A stretch of 64,000 nt of DNA from Asanoa sp. WMMD1127 (GTDB lineage Bacteria; Actinomycetota; Actinomycetes; Mycobacteriales; Micromonosporaceae): the NCBI RefSeq assembly GCF_029626225.1, contig NZ_JARUBP010000001.1, positions 3,286,001-3,350,000 on the forward strand, given 5' to 3'. A program made the translations under genes and the position numbers. Below the pieces are notes generated by a model. It saw only the letters and a list, made by a program, of their open reading frames with translations. It did not search any database and was not told the DNA's origin. Shown here one piece after another: positions 8,717 through 16,665 of the stretch. Each line of letters starts with the position of its first letter. The stretch's first letter is position 1.

Positions 8717-8835
8717 GGCGTAGCCAGCCGCGATGACCCGGCGCTGCGGCCAGGCTCGTGTCGGTGATCGCGCAACCGGCGCGACCACCCCCGGCCACGA
8801 GACCAACCCCTTGCCCACCCCTCTCCCCGGAGGCA

Positions 8836-8981
8836 GGGGGTGGAGGTCCTCGGCGGGCGTAGCCCGGCACCAATCAGGATCTCCGGATGGGGACAAGGTG
8901 GAGCGCCCCACCGGACGAACGACCTTGTCCCCATCCGGAGATCCTGATGCCCTGAGGCGAAGCCCGACGAGGACCTCCACC
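8836..8981. repeat. Nested large hairpin element, copy B (inverted)
   Basis: The inner stem is again a perfect 27 bp (8873-8899 with 8922-8948) with a 22-base loop. The outer stem pairs about 8836-8858 with 8962-8981, with one mismatch. Relative to copy A, the inner arms differ at two base pairs. In each case both strands changed together and pairing is kept. The copy ends at the stop codon of the minus-strand kinase-phosphatase gene. Confidence 0.8.
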
Positions 8982-9006
8982 AGAACCACGAGCCGCAACC
9001 AGAGAC

Positions 9007-9927
9007 TCAGAAGTCGCCCTCAGCAACCTGAAACACCGTCAGCCCAAGATCGCGCCACATCTTCACCACGTGTTGACGGTCGTCGAACACCCCGACCACC
9101 CGATACTCAGCCGCGATCTCACGCTGGAAGATGTCCCGCTTGACGACCGCGTCGCGGCGGCTGTCGCCGTACGCCCTCATGTGCAGGGTGATGTAGGGGA
9201 CCGCGACGTGCTCCGCCAGCCAGGCCTCCGTGTCGGCCCGCGCGCTCTCCTCGCGCCCCGTGCAGTAGATGACCCCATAGCCCGCCGCGTGCATGGCGCG
9301 CACCGCGGCGATCACCGCGTGGTTCGGCTGGTCCTCGGTGACCCGATGCAGATCGAGATGGTGGCGATCCCCGAGCAGGGCGACCGTGCCGTCGATATCG
9401 ACCAGGACCACCTCAGGGGCCGCGGGAGGCGGCGAGTAGCGGTCCAGCGGCGGCGCCTCCGCCACCGTCGGCACCGGCAGCGGCAGCGGCCGCCCGAAGA
9501 GGTAGCGGCGCCACATCGAGCGGATCGCCGCCTCGCCCACCTGCTCGTCCTTGGGGCGGGTGGCGTCGCGGCGTACGCATTCGTCGACCGGCACGTCCGT
9601 GAAGTCCTGCACCGAGAATGTGGCGCCGTGGCGGGCGGCGAGCCAGGCCCAGTCGCGTACCAGGCGTTGGCGCAGGTTGGTGTCGTCGACGCAGACGTCG
9701 ATGCCGGCGCCCAGCAGGTTCTCCACCAGGGTGAACGAGGCGACCGTGACCGCCCGCTCCGCCCGGTCCGTCAGCAGGGGCTCGCCGTGCAGCATGCGGC
9801 GGAGGTCGTCGCGGTTGACGCGGACCACCCACGGTTGCAGGGACCTCGCATAGGTGGTCTTTCCGGACGCGGGCAGGCCGCGGGTGATGATCAACCGGGG
9901 CGCGCGGGGCGGCATGGGATCAATCAT
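9007..9927 (-). CDS. T4-type polynucleotide kinase-phosphatase
   Basis: The 306-residue protein has the domain order of phage T4 Pnkp (301 residues). An N-terminal P-loop kinase carries GLPASGKTT at 17-25, where the lysine and threonine bind ATP. A C-terminal HAD phosphatase carries the nucleophile motif DIDGT at 177-181 and a late FDD motif near 281. Such enzymes phosphorylate 5'-OH ends and remove 3'-phosphates, healing broken RNA or DNA before ligation. No ligase gene is adjacent. The ATG at 9927 is chosen; a second ATG four codons in is possible. The gene and nos converge on the repeat tract and together interrupt the usual rho-rpmE adjacency. Confidence 0.8.
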   Translation of the reverse strand: MIDPMPPRAPRLIITRGLPASGKTTYARSLQPWVVRVNRDDLRRMLHGEPLLTDRAERAVTVASFTLVENLLGAGIDVCVDDTNLRQRLVRDWAWLAARHGATFSVQDFTDVPVDECVRRDATRPKDEQVGEAAIRSMWRRYLFGRPLPLPVPTVAEAPPLDRYSPPPAAPEVVLVDIDGTVALLGDRHHLDLHRVTEDQPNHAVIAAVRAMHAAGYGVIYCTGREESARADTEAWLAEHVAVPYITLHMRAYGDSRRDAVVKRDIFQREIAAEYRVVGVFDDRQHVVKMWRDLGLTVFQVAEGDF

Positions 9928-10068
9928 CGCCCACGGGAATGGGTGGTCCGGGGGCCGCGTTACACCGGGCGGACCAGTGCATGGCAGACTGGTCAATCGG
10001 CCAAGGTTCCGGTTCACGTCCGATCGGTGGACGACCCGGCGACCATCGACGAAAGGACCGAGGCGGCT

Positions 10069-10290
10069 ATGAAGCCCGACATCCACCCGCAGTACGTGAC
10101 CACCGAGGTCACCTGTTCCTGCGGCAACACCTTCACCACCCGCAGCACGGCGAAGAACGGTCAGATCCACGTCGAGACCTGCAGCGCCTGCCACCCGTTC
10201 TACACCGGTAAGCAGCGCGTTCTCGACACCGCCGGCCGCGTGGCCAAGTTCCAGCAGAAGTACGCCAAGGTTCAGGCCAAGAAGAAGTAG
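10069..10290 (+). CDS. rpmE: Ribosomal protein L31 (zinc-binding type)
   Basis: The 73-residue protein of the large ribosomal subunit begins [20 protein letters not shown] and keeps four cysteine-type ligands (CSCG and CSACH). It is therefore the zinc-containing C+ form rather than the zinc-free paralogue made under zinc limitation. The FYTGKQR motif is typical. The C-terminus is lysine-rich. It precedes prfA, the normal order, but here it is separated from rho by about 4.1 kb of inserted sequence. Confidence 0.95.
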   Translation: MKPDIHPQYVTTEVTCSCGNTFTTRSTAKNGQIHVETCSACHPFYTGKQRVLDTAGRVAKFQQKYAKVQAKKK

Positions 10291-10297
10291 CTGCGCT

Positions 10298-10338
10298 GAC
10301 GGCGCCCCTCTCGCGAGTTCGCGGGGGTGGGCGCCGTC
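10298..10338 (+). terminator. Hairpin between rpmE and prfA
   Basis: GACGGCGCCC (10298-10307) can pair with GGGCGCCGTC (about 10329-10338), and the loop can extend the stem further. What follows (GTCTGTTCGC) is not a proper U-tract. This is more likely a partial attenuator or mRNA-stability hairpin than a full terminator. Confidence 0.4.
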
Positions 10339-10374
10339 GTCTGTTCGCAAGCGAAAGGCCCAAAGGAGCGCAGG

Positions 10375-11463
10375 ATGAGCGTGGATCGACTCGCGGGGCT
10401 GCTCGACGAGTACGACGAGCTGGAGAAGCGGCTCGCGGACCCGGCGATCCACGCCGACCAGAACACGGCGCGCCGCGTCGGTCGCCGGTTCGCCGAGCTG
10501 GCGCCCATCCGCAAGGCCAACGACGAGCTCGAGCAGACCCGCGCCGACCTGACCGCCGCGCGCGAGCTGGCCGCCGAGGACCCGTCGTTCGCCGGTGAGG
10601 TCGAGGCGATCTCGGCCGGGCTGCCGGCGCTGGAGGAGCGGCTCGCGGAGCTGCTCATGCCGCGCGACCCGCACGACGCCAAGGACGTGATCGTCGAGAT
10701 CAAGGCGGGCGAGGGCGGCGAGGAGTCGGCGCTGTTCGCCGGCGACCTGCTGCGCATGTACACCCGCTACGCCGAGCGGCACGGCTGGGTCACCGAGGTG
10801 ATCGACGCGCAGGATTCGGACCTTGGCGGTGTCAAGGACGTCTCGCTCGCCGTCAAGACCAAGGGCGTGCCCGAGGGCGGCAACGGCGTCTGGTCCCGCC
10901 TCAAGTGGGAGGGCGGCGTGCACCGGGTGCAGCGCGTTCCCGTGACCGAGTCGCAGGGCCGGATCCACACCTCCGCGGCCGGCGTGCTCGTGCTGCCCGA
11001 GGCCGAGGACGTCGACGTGACGATCGATCCCGGCGACATCCGGGTCGACGTGTTCCGCTCGTCGGGCCCCGGCGGTCAGTCGGTCAACACCACGGACTCG
11101 GCGGTACGCATCACGCACCTGCCCACCGGCATCGTGGTCAGCTGCCAGAACGAGAAGAGCCAGCTCCAGAACCGCGAGCAGGCGATGCGGATCCTGCGCG
11201 CCCGGCTCCTCGCCGCCGCCCAGGAGGAGGCCGACGCGGCCGCGTCCGACGCCCGCAAGGCGCAGGTGCGTACCGTCGACCGTTCCGAGCGCATCCGCAC
11301 CTACAACTTCCCGCAGAACCGGATCAGCGACCATCGGATCGGCTACACCGCGTACAACCTCGATCTGGTGTTGGCCGGTGACCTCGACGGCGTGCTGGAC
11401 GCGCTGACCGAGGCCGACCGGGCCGCCCGGCTCGCGGGGGAGACCGAGCTATCCCGGCAGTGA
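10375..11463 (+). CDS. prfA: Peptide chain release factor 1
   Basis: RF1 recognises UAA and UAG stop codons and triggers peptide release. The 362-residue product has the stop-codon recognition tripeptide in [16 protein letters not shown] (PVT, against PAT in many species). The catalytic GGQ is at 233-235 within [17 protein letters not shown], and the [14 protein letters not shown] motif follows. The ATG at 10375 has an AAAGGAG ribosome site. The 3' end overlaps the convergent endonuclease V gene by 15 bases. The usual partner prmC, which methylates the GGQ glutamine, lies 4.3 kb downstream rather than adjacent. Confidence 0.97.
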   Translation: MSVDRLAGLLDEYDELEKRLADPAIHADQNTARRVGRRFAELAPIRKANDELEQTRADLTAARELAAEDPSFAGEVEAISAGLPALEERLAELLMPRDPHDAKDVIVEIKAGEGGEESALFAGDLLRMYTRYAERHGWVTEVIDAQDSDLGGVKDVSLAVKTKGVPEGGNGVWSRLKWEGGVHRVQRVPVTESQGRIHTSAAGVLVLPEAEDVDVTIDPGDIRVDVFRSSGPGGQSVNTTDSAVRITHLPTGIVVSCQNEKSQLQNREQAMRILRARLLAAAQEEADAAASDARKAQVRTVDRSERIRTYNFPQNRISDHRIGYTAYNLDLVLAGDLDGVLDALTEADRAARLAGETELSRQ

Positions 11464-11955
11464 CCGGGCCAGCCGGTCGACCCGGCGCAGCGCGTCCGGG
11501 ATGCGGTGCGCCCCGGCCATCGCGCTGATCATCGCGGCGGCGTCGGCCACGTCGATGCCGACCGCGGTCACCCAGAGCGGCCGCGCGCCCGCGCCGCGGA
11601 CCACCGGCACGGCGTGCGTCGCCGCCCAAAACGCCGTCTTGGCGACACCCACCACCGGCTTGCCGACCTCTTCGTGTACGCGCGCGCCCAGCCCCGGCCG
11701 GCTCGCCGGATCAAGGTCGACGTAGCCGTCCACCACCAGCAGGTCGACCGGCGCCGCCGTGGCCAGGACCGCGCGGATCGCCGGCAGCTCACGTTCGAAG
11801 AAGAAACCCGGGCGGTACGCCGGAACGGTGTCGACCTCGGCCACGTGCTCCTCGGTCAGCGTGGCGAACCGTGGCTCACCGGCGACGACGAGCGCCGCCC
11901 GGGCACCGCCGGACGCCGGGTAGTGCGCGTCGACGGCGCCGTAGCGGCTGGTCAC
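11449..11955 (-). CDS. Endonuclease V family protein, short form
   Basis: Endonuclease V cleaves one base 3' to deoxyinosine in DNA, or to inosine in RNA. Key elements are visible: an Asp9 in GAVDAHY, Glu56 in [10 protein letters not shown], Asp76 in LLVVDGYVD and Lys106 in VVGVAKTAF. These match the metal-binding and catalytic positions of the family. At 168 residues it is about 50 shorter than typical bacterial Nfi, mostly at the N-terminus before the first Asp. Its GTG start overlaps the stop of the upstream HTH/Clp_N gene (GTGA), so translation is probably coupled. Confidence 0.75.
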   Translation of the reverse strand: MTSRYGAVDAHYPASGGARAALVVAGEPRFATLTEEHVAEVDTVPAYRPGFFFERELPAIRAVLATAAPVDLLVVDGYVDLDPASRPGLGARVHEEVGKPVVGVAKTAFWAATHAVPVVRGAGARPLWVTAVGIDVADAAAMISAMAGAHRIPDALRRVDRLARSLPG

Positions 11956-12650
11956 CCCTTGGCGCGGTGCTGGAAGCCGAGCAGCGCGGTCTCCACCGTC
12001 TGCTTCGTGCGGTCATAGCTGAACCCGGCCTCATGGAGCACCTGGCCCGCCGGCGTCTCCGGCATGCGCAGCAGCCCGAGCAGGATGTGCTCGGTGCCGA
12101 CGTAGTTGTGGCCGAGGTCGAGCGCGCTCTGGGTCGTCTCTTCCAGCAGCTTCTTGGCGGCGGCGGAGAACGGCACGTGCTCGGTCGCGGTCTCGCCGGG
12201 AGCCGCGGGCAGGCGGGCCGTCACCGTCTCGGCCAGCGCGGCCGGGTCGGCGCCGAGCGCGCGGACCAGCTTGGCGGCCAGCGCCTCGGTCGCGCCGAGC
12301 AGGGTGACGAGAACGTGCTCGGGCTCGACCTGCCCGTCGCGGCGCTCGCGGGCCAGGGCCTGCGCGTCCTTGACGACCTGGGCCGGCCGCTCGGTGAACC
12401 GCGCGAACCGGCTCGTGCCGCGCTGCTGCGCGGCCTGCTTGGAGACGCCCATCGCGTCGCCGATCTGGCTCCACGACGCCCCGCTCTGCCGGGCCGCGCG
12501 GATGAAGTGGTCGATCAGCTGGTCACCGAGGTCGCCGAGAGCGCGGGCCCGGGAGCGGGCCTCGCCGACGCGGACCACCGGGTCGGCGTCGGGCAGGTCG
12601 CGCTCGAGCGCGATGATCAGGTCGTCGACCGAGACGTCGAGTGGCGCCAT
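11952..12650 (-). CDS. HTH and Clp N-terminal domain protein, probable stress regulator
   Basis: The 232-residue protein has a helix-turn-helix near residues 57-77 (ASWSQIGDAMGVSKQAAQQR). Two Clp_N-type repeats follow (about 90-150 and 165-230, with EHVLVTLLG and EHILLGLLR motifs). Clp_N repeats normally bind clients or adaptors of ClpC/ClpB, so a DNA-binding version could link protein damage to transcription. There is no AAA+ domain. The ATG at 12650 directly abuts a dyad with no ribosome site, and a promoter places transcription start at that ATG. Endonuclease V is co-transcribed behind it. Confidence 0.8.
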   Translation of the reverse strand: MAPLDVSVDDLIIALERDLPDADPVVRVGEARSRARALGDLGDQLIDHFIRAARQSGASWSQIGDAMGVSKQAAQQRGTSRFARFTERPAQVVKDAQALARERRDGQVEPEHVLVTLLGATEALAAKLVRALGADPAALAETVTARLPAAPGETATEHVPFSAAAKKLLEETTQSALDLGHNYVGTEHILLGLLRMPETPAGQVLHEAGFSYDRTKQTVETALLGFQHRAKG

Positions 12651-12700
12651 GCGTCAATTGTGGGTTGACGCGCCGCCTAGCGTCAAGCCCGACTTGACGC
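12651..12700 (-). promoter_or_regulatory. Twin dyad operators overlapping a leaderless promoter
   Basis: Two copies of the dyad GCGTCAA-N7-TTGACGC lie at 12651-12671 and 12680-12700. Read on the minus strand, the distal dyad supplies a perfect -35 (TTGACG, 12686-12681). An 18-bp spacer follows, then CACAAT as -10 (12662-12657) inside the proximal dyad. The ATG at 12650 is seven bases on, so the mRNA would be leaderless. A protein bound to both dyads would cover both promoter boxes. Autoregulation by the HTH/Clp_N protein is the simplest guess. The arms differ from the HspR box (CTTGAGT-N7-ACTCAAG). Confidence 0.65.
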
Positions 12701-12727
12701 CCCAAACGCCGGACGCCTGTCCGTTAT

Positions 12728-14260
12728 GTGGCTAGTGTGGCTGGTGTGAGGTGGTTTCGGCTCGCGGCCGCTTCCGTGCCGCTCGGGCTCGTGCTCGGGC
12801 TTCCTGGCATAGCGCCAGCGGCGCAGCCGACACGTCGGCCGACGGCCTCGCCCGCCCCGCGGCCGGAGGTCAAGCTGCCGCCGGGTGGGCTACCGACCAC
12901 CGCGCAGCTGACCCTCACCGCCAAAGCAACCCCGACCACGGTCAAGCCCGGCCAGGACGCCACCCTCACCATCACCGCCCGCAACGCCGGTCTGCTGCCG
13001 GCCAGCGACATCAAGGTCGCTGTGCCGCTGCCGGCCGGCCTCGCCGTCACCGGCCCCGCCGGGACACAGGGCACATTCGACGGTCTGCTGTGGACCGTCG
13101 GCGCGCTCCCGGTCCGCCGGACCGCGACGCTGACGCTCAAGGTGAAAGGCACGACCGCCGCGACCGTCACGGCCGCCGCCGCCCTGGTCAGCTCGACCCC
13201 GCCCGACGGCGACAGCCGCGACGACCTGGCCACCGCCGCGATACGAGTCACCCCGCCGGCCGGCGCCCGCCGAACCCGGGCCGACCTCACGCTCACCGCC
13301 AAGGTGACCCCGACAATGGCGGGCCCGGGGGACCCGATCGACTACGCGGTCACGGTCACCAACAAGGGCCCCGACCCGGCGACCGACGTCGAGGTCGCCG
13401 ATCCCGCGCTCACCGGCACCTTCCTGGCCTCGGCGGTGACGGCGGGCCAGGTGACGGGCCTGCCGGTGCGCACGGGCGAGCTCGCCACCGCCGCCCGCTG
13501 GCGCGTCGGCACGCTGGCGCCGGGCACCACCGCCACCTGGACGGTCCGGTCGCTGGCCACCGTGCCCGCCAGGAGCGACCCCGCCGTTCTGGTCACCCGC
13601 AGCGGCGCCGACGACCCGACGCCGGGTGACACCGTCGGCCGCGCGGCGCCCACCGTCCAGGCCGCCGACCTCGCGATCACGCGGGAGGTCAGCAACGAGA
13701 CGCCGGTGTTCGGTCAGGAGGTCGCGATCATCCTGACCGTCCGCAACGCCGGCCCGGACCTGGCGCGGGGCGTCACCGTCACCGACCCGCCCAACAGCGG
13801 GCTGGCGTTCTCGTCCGCCTCGTTCGACGCGGGCGACTACGACCAGGAGACCGGCCGCTGGCTGATCGGCGACCTGGCCGCCGGCGGGGAGGTGACGCTC
13901 ACGCTCGGCACGAGGGTTACCGCTCCCGGGCAGCTCGCCGGCCGGGCCGGCGTCGAGGGCCGCCCGGCCGACCCCAACAGCGCCGACAACGTGGCCGAGA
14001 ACGTGTTGACCGCCAGCGGCGCCGCGCCCCGGCCGGGGCCGCTGTTCCGCACGGGCTTCCCACTGCCGTACACCCAGATCCGGCTCTCCACCGTGGAGGC
14101 CAGCGTGGTCGGCGGACTGATGATCGTGCTGGGGCTGCTGCTGCTCAACCTGCGGGTCAGGACGCCGCGCGCGGGCGGCGCTTGGCCCGCAGCATCTCGC
14201 GGTCGGCGATCTCGAAGGCCTGCCCGAGGGCGTCACGCAGCGCCGGTCCGGAGCCCTTGA
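12728..14260 (+). CDS. Secreted, membrane-anchored DUF11-repeat surface protein
   Basis: The 510-residue product has an N-terminal signal peptide (RWFRLAAASVPLGLVLGLPGIAPAAQ). A Pro-rich linker and at least three DUF11/CARDB-like beta-sandwich repeats follow (about residues 55-175, 185-300 and 310-425, each with the GxxxxYxVTVTNxGPxxAxxVxVxDP pattern). A C-terminal membrane helix (VVGGLMIVLGLLLLNLRV) comes next, then a basic tail. It is probably an extracytoplasmic adhesin-like protein; a specific function is not known. GTG codons at 12728, 12737 and 12746 are all possible starts, and 12746 gives the neatest signal peptide. The last 104 bases are antisense to the end of the diguanylate cyclase gene. 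Confidence 0.75.
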   Translation: MASVAGVRWFRLAAASVPLGLVLGLPGIAPAAQPTRRPTASPAPRPEVKLPPGGLPTTAQLTLTAKATPTTVKPGQDATLTITARNAGLLPASDIKVAVPLPAGLAVTGPAGTQGTFDGLLWTVGALPVRRTATLTLKVKGTTAATVTAAAALVSSTPPDGDSRDDLATAAIRVTPPAGARRTRADLTLTAKVTPTMAGPGDPIDYAVTVTNKGPDPATDVEVADPALTGTFLASAVTAGQVTGLPVRTGELATAARWRVGTLAPGTTATWTVRSLATVPARSDPAVLVTRSGADDPTPGDTVGRAAPTVQAADLAITREVSNETPVFGQEVAIILTVRNAGPDLARGVTVTDPPNSGLAFSSASFDAGDYDQETGRWLIGDLAAGGEVTLTLGTRVTAPGQLAGRAGVEGRPADPNSADNVAENVLTASGAAPRPGPLFRTGFPLPYTQIRLSTVEASVVGGLMIVLGLLLLNLRVRTPRAGGAWPAASRGRRSRRPARGRHAAPVRSP

Positions 14261-15698
14261 CCTCGGCGAAGCCGACGCTGACACCGACCGGCGTGCCGGG
14301 CACCAGCGCCTGCCAGTCCTCGGCGGCGACCGCGGCGCCGATCCGCCGGGCCACGTCGGCGGCCTCGGCCATGCCGGCGCCGGGCAGCACCACCACGAAC
14401 TCGTCGCCGCCGTAGCGGGCCACGAAGTCGCCGCGCCGCATCACCCGGTGGATCACGCCGGCGATGCGCTGCAGCACGAGGTCGCCGGAGTGGTGGCCGT
14501 GCTCGGTGTTGACGGCCTTGAAACCGTCGAGGTCGCAGACGCCGATCACGGCCGCCTCGCCGCGGGCGACCATGGCCGCGACGTAGCGCTCGAGCTGGCG
14601 GCGGTTGGGCAGCCCGGTCAGCGGGTCGGTGAGCGCCTCGCCGGCCAGTTGCATAGCGGTGCGGCGCAGCTCCTCGCGCTCGATCTGGGCCGCGATGCCG
14701 TCGACGTAGACGGTCTGGAGCCGGTCGCTGCGCTGGGCGGCGAGCCGGAACGCCTTGCGGTCGGCGCGGTGCGCGGCGGCGTGGTCGCCGGCCCGGGCGT
14801 AGATCAGGCTGCGCAGCCGCTCCGGCTCGGCGGCACCCAGTGTCTGCGGCGAGATGGTGATCGTGCCGAGCCGGGCCAGCGCCTCGATCGGGCGGCCCTC
14901 GGCGATCGCCAGGCACACGTCACCGAGCTGGCGCAGGTCGCGGGCGCGGGCCCCGTCGCCGCCGGCGGCCAGCAGGGCGGACACGTCGTCGTCGAGGTCC
15001 TCGCCGAGGGCGCCGCGGCGGGCGGCCGCGTAGCCGTAGGCGGTGATGGTCGAAGGGCGCAGGCGCGCCCCGCCGTCGGCCTCGAGGAACCGGCACAGGT
15101 CGACGCCGATGTCGCGCAGCACCCGCAGGCAGCCGTCGGAGTCGCCGGAGTGGTCGAGCGCGACCGCGTTGCGCAGCCGGATGCCGGGCGCCGCGAACAG
15201 CTCCTCGGGCAGCCCGGTGGACGCGCCGATCTGCCGGGCCCGCTCGATCGCGCCGAGCGCGTAGCCGTGGAAGCTCAGGTAGGAGTAGGCCATCGCCAGG
15301 TCGTGCCAGCCCCAGGCGGTGTCGCCGTCCGGGTCCTGCACGCGGGCGAGGTGGCTGGCGCTCTGCACGAAGTGGGTGACGCAGCGGTCGAGGGCGCCCT
15401 GGTGGTGGGCGGCGAGCGCGGCGAGGGCGTGGGCGTGGCCGATGAGGTAGGGGTCGCCGGCCTCACGGGCACACTCCAGCGCGCGGTCGACGGCCGCGGC
15501 ATATTCGGCGGTGCGGCCCAGGTTGAGCACCGCCGACAGCCGCTGGATCAGCGCGTCGGCGCGGGTGTTGGGCTCGGCGGTGGTCTCGAGGACGCGGTCG
15601 AGCACGACGCAGGCGTCGGCGGAGCGGCTCTGCATCATCAGCGCGCGCGCCTGGCGCAACGCGTCAACCTGGTCGGGGACCCGGTCGAGCCAACCCAC
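14157..15698 (-). CDS. Diguanylate cyclase with N-terminal TPR-like helical domain
   Basis: The enzyme makes the second messenger c-di-GMP from two GTP. The 513-residue protein lacks membrane segments. Roughly 330 residues of helical, TPR-like repeats precede a GGDEF domain with the active-site sequence RYGGDEF (about 427-433). A canonical inhibitory I-site, RRGD, lies exactly five residues before GGDEF, so product inhibition is expected. No EAL domain is present. The GTG at 15698 is preferred because AGAAGGGGG lies seven bases upstream; a TTG 14 codons earlier is an alternative. It is divergent from prmC across 52 bases and tail-to-tail overlapping with the DUF11 gene. Confidence 0.85.
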   Translation of the reverse strand: MGWLDRVPDQVDALRQARALMMQSRSADACVVLDRVLETTAEPNTRADALIQRLSAVLNLGRTAEYAAAVDRALECAREAGDPYLIGHAHALAALAAHHQGALDRCVTHFVQSASHLARVQDPDGDTAWGWHDLAMAYSYLSFHGYALGAIERARQIGASTGLPEELFAAPGIRLRNAVALDHSGDSDGCLRVLRDIGVDLCRFLEADGGARLRPSTITAYGYAAARRGALGEDLDDDVSALLAAGGDGARARDLRQLGDVCLAIAEGRPIEALARLGTITISPQTLGAAEPERLRSLIYARAGDHAAAHRADRKAFRLAAQRSDRLQTVYVDGIAAQIEREELRRTAMQLAGEALTDPLTGLPNRRQLERYVAAMVARGEAAVIGVCDLDGFKAVNTEHGHHSGDLVLQRIAGVIHRVMRRGDFVARYGGDEFVVVLPGAGMAEAADVARRIGAAVAAEDWQALVPGTPVGVSVGFAEVKGSGPALRDALGQAFEIADREMLRAKRRPRAAS

Positions 15699-15750
15699 CG
15701 AGTGACCCCCTTCTGCAACCGTCGCGTGGTCGAGCGTCAATGATTATCGC

Positions 15751-16665
15751 GTGACGGGCCGCCGACGACAGCCGACCGAAGGGACGACGATCCGCGTCGC
15801 ACCAATGATCGCCGATGCGACGGCGAGGTTGGCGTCCGCGGGGGTCGAATCCCCACGAAACGACGCCGAGCTGCTGGCGGCTCACGTTCTCGGCGTGTCG
15901 CGCGGGCGCCTGTTGCTCGCCGACGGGTTCACCGCGGCGCAGGCCGACGCGTACCGCCGGCTGGTCGATCGCCGTCATGATCGGGAGCCTCTGCAATATC
16001 TGACGGGTACGGCGGCCTTCCGGCACCTGGAGCTCGCGGTCGGACCGGGCGCCTTCGTGCCCCGCCCGGAGACCGAGCTGCTGGCCGGCTGGGGGATCGA
16101 CCTGGCCCGCACCCTCGCCGCGCCGGTGGTGGTCGACCTGTGCGCGGGACCAGGCCCGATCGCCCTGTCGGTGGCCCAGGAGGTGCCGACCGCGACGGTG
16201 TACGCCGTGGAGAAGTCACCGGCCGCCCTCGAGTGGCTGCGCCGCAACGCCGCCGACCTCGCCCCCGACGCCCGGGTGGTGGCGGGCGACGTGGCCGACC
16301 CGAGCCTGCTGGCGGAGCTGCGCGGCCGGGTGGACGTGCTGCTGAGCAACCCGCCCTACGTACCGGAGGGCACTCCTGTCCCACCGGAGGTGGACAGGTT
16401 CGATCCCGCGACCGCGGTGTTCGGCGGCCCCGACGGGCTGGCCGTGGTGCGTCCGGTGATCGAGCGGGCGGCGGCGCTGCTGCGCCCCGGTGGCGGGCTG
16501 GCCCTCGAACACGACGAGGAGCACGCGGTGGTGCTGCCGGAGCTGCTGCGAAACGACGGCCGCTTTGACCGGGTCGAGGCGCATGCGGATCTCACAGGCC
16601 GTCCTCGATTCACCACTGCCCGCCGTAGGTCGGACAGCTTGTCGTGGCAGACTGGCTCCTCGTGA
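15751..16665 (+). CDS. prmC: Peptide chain release factor N5-glutamine methyltransferase
   Basis: PrmC methylates the glutamine of the GGQ motif of RF1 and RF2 with S-adenosylmethionine. The 304-residue protein has the N-terminal helical release-factor-binding domain. An SAM-binding motif follows (VVDLCAGPGPIALSVA, about 128-143), then the catalytic NPPY at 200-203. The end (about 285-304) looks ragged and species-specific. The GTG at 15751 is the longest start; an ATG at 15805 (MIADATARL) is an alternative that trims 18 residues. Its TGA overlaps the next ATG (TGATG), tying it to tsaC. Confidence 0.92.
   Translation: MTGRRRQPTEGTTIRVAPMIADATARLASAGVESPRNDAELLAAHVLGVSRGRLLLADGFTAAQADAYRRLVDRRHDREPLQYLTGTAAFRHLELAVGPGAFVPRPETELLAGWGIDLARTLAAPVVVDLCAGPGPIALSVAQEVPTATVYAVEKSPAALEWLRRNAADLAPDARVVAGDVADPSLLAELRGRVDVLLSNPPYVPEGTPVPPEVDRFDPATAVFGGPDGLAVVRPVIERAAALLRPGGGLALEHDEEHAVVLPELLRNDGRFDRVEAHADLTGRPRFTTARRRSDSLSWQTGSS

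Larger units (their letters stand above)
7492..9006. repeat. 1.5-kb intergenic repeat tract between nos and the kinase-phosphatase gene
   Basis: No credible gene is seen. The tract is bounded by two inverted copies of a roughly 240-bp element (about 7492-7735 forward and 8762-9006 reversed). Each contains a large nested hairpin, and a GC-rich tandem array lies between them. Both flanking genes are convergent, and their stop codons touch the outer edges of the two copies. Open frames crossing the tract encode only repetitive low-complexity sequence. Confidence 0.8.

Noticed and set aside
7955-8998. Long open frames through the repeat tract in several frames.
   Set aside because: Their translations are repetitive, low in complexity and change frame with the repeat units. 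They arise from lack of stops in GC-rich repeats.
11952-12650. HspR-type HAIR box as the operator of the Clp_N gene.
   Set aside because: Arms read GCGTCAA/TTGACGC, not CTTGAGT/ACTCAAG, although the 7-7-7 layout is the same. It was kept as a separate, unnamed operator.
15838-15856. GGGGTCGAATCCCC, resembling a tRNA T-arm.
   Set aside because: It lies inside prmC in a conserved coding stretch (AGVESPRND), and no acceptor stem, D-arm or anticodon arm can be assembled around it.
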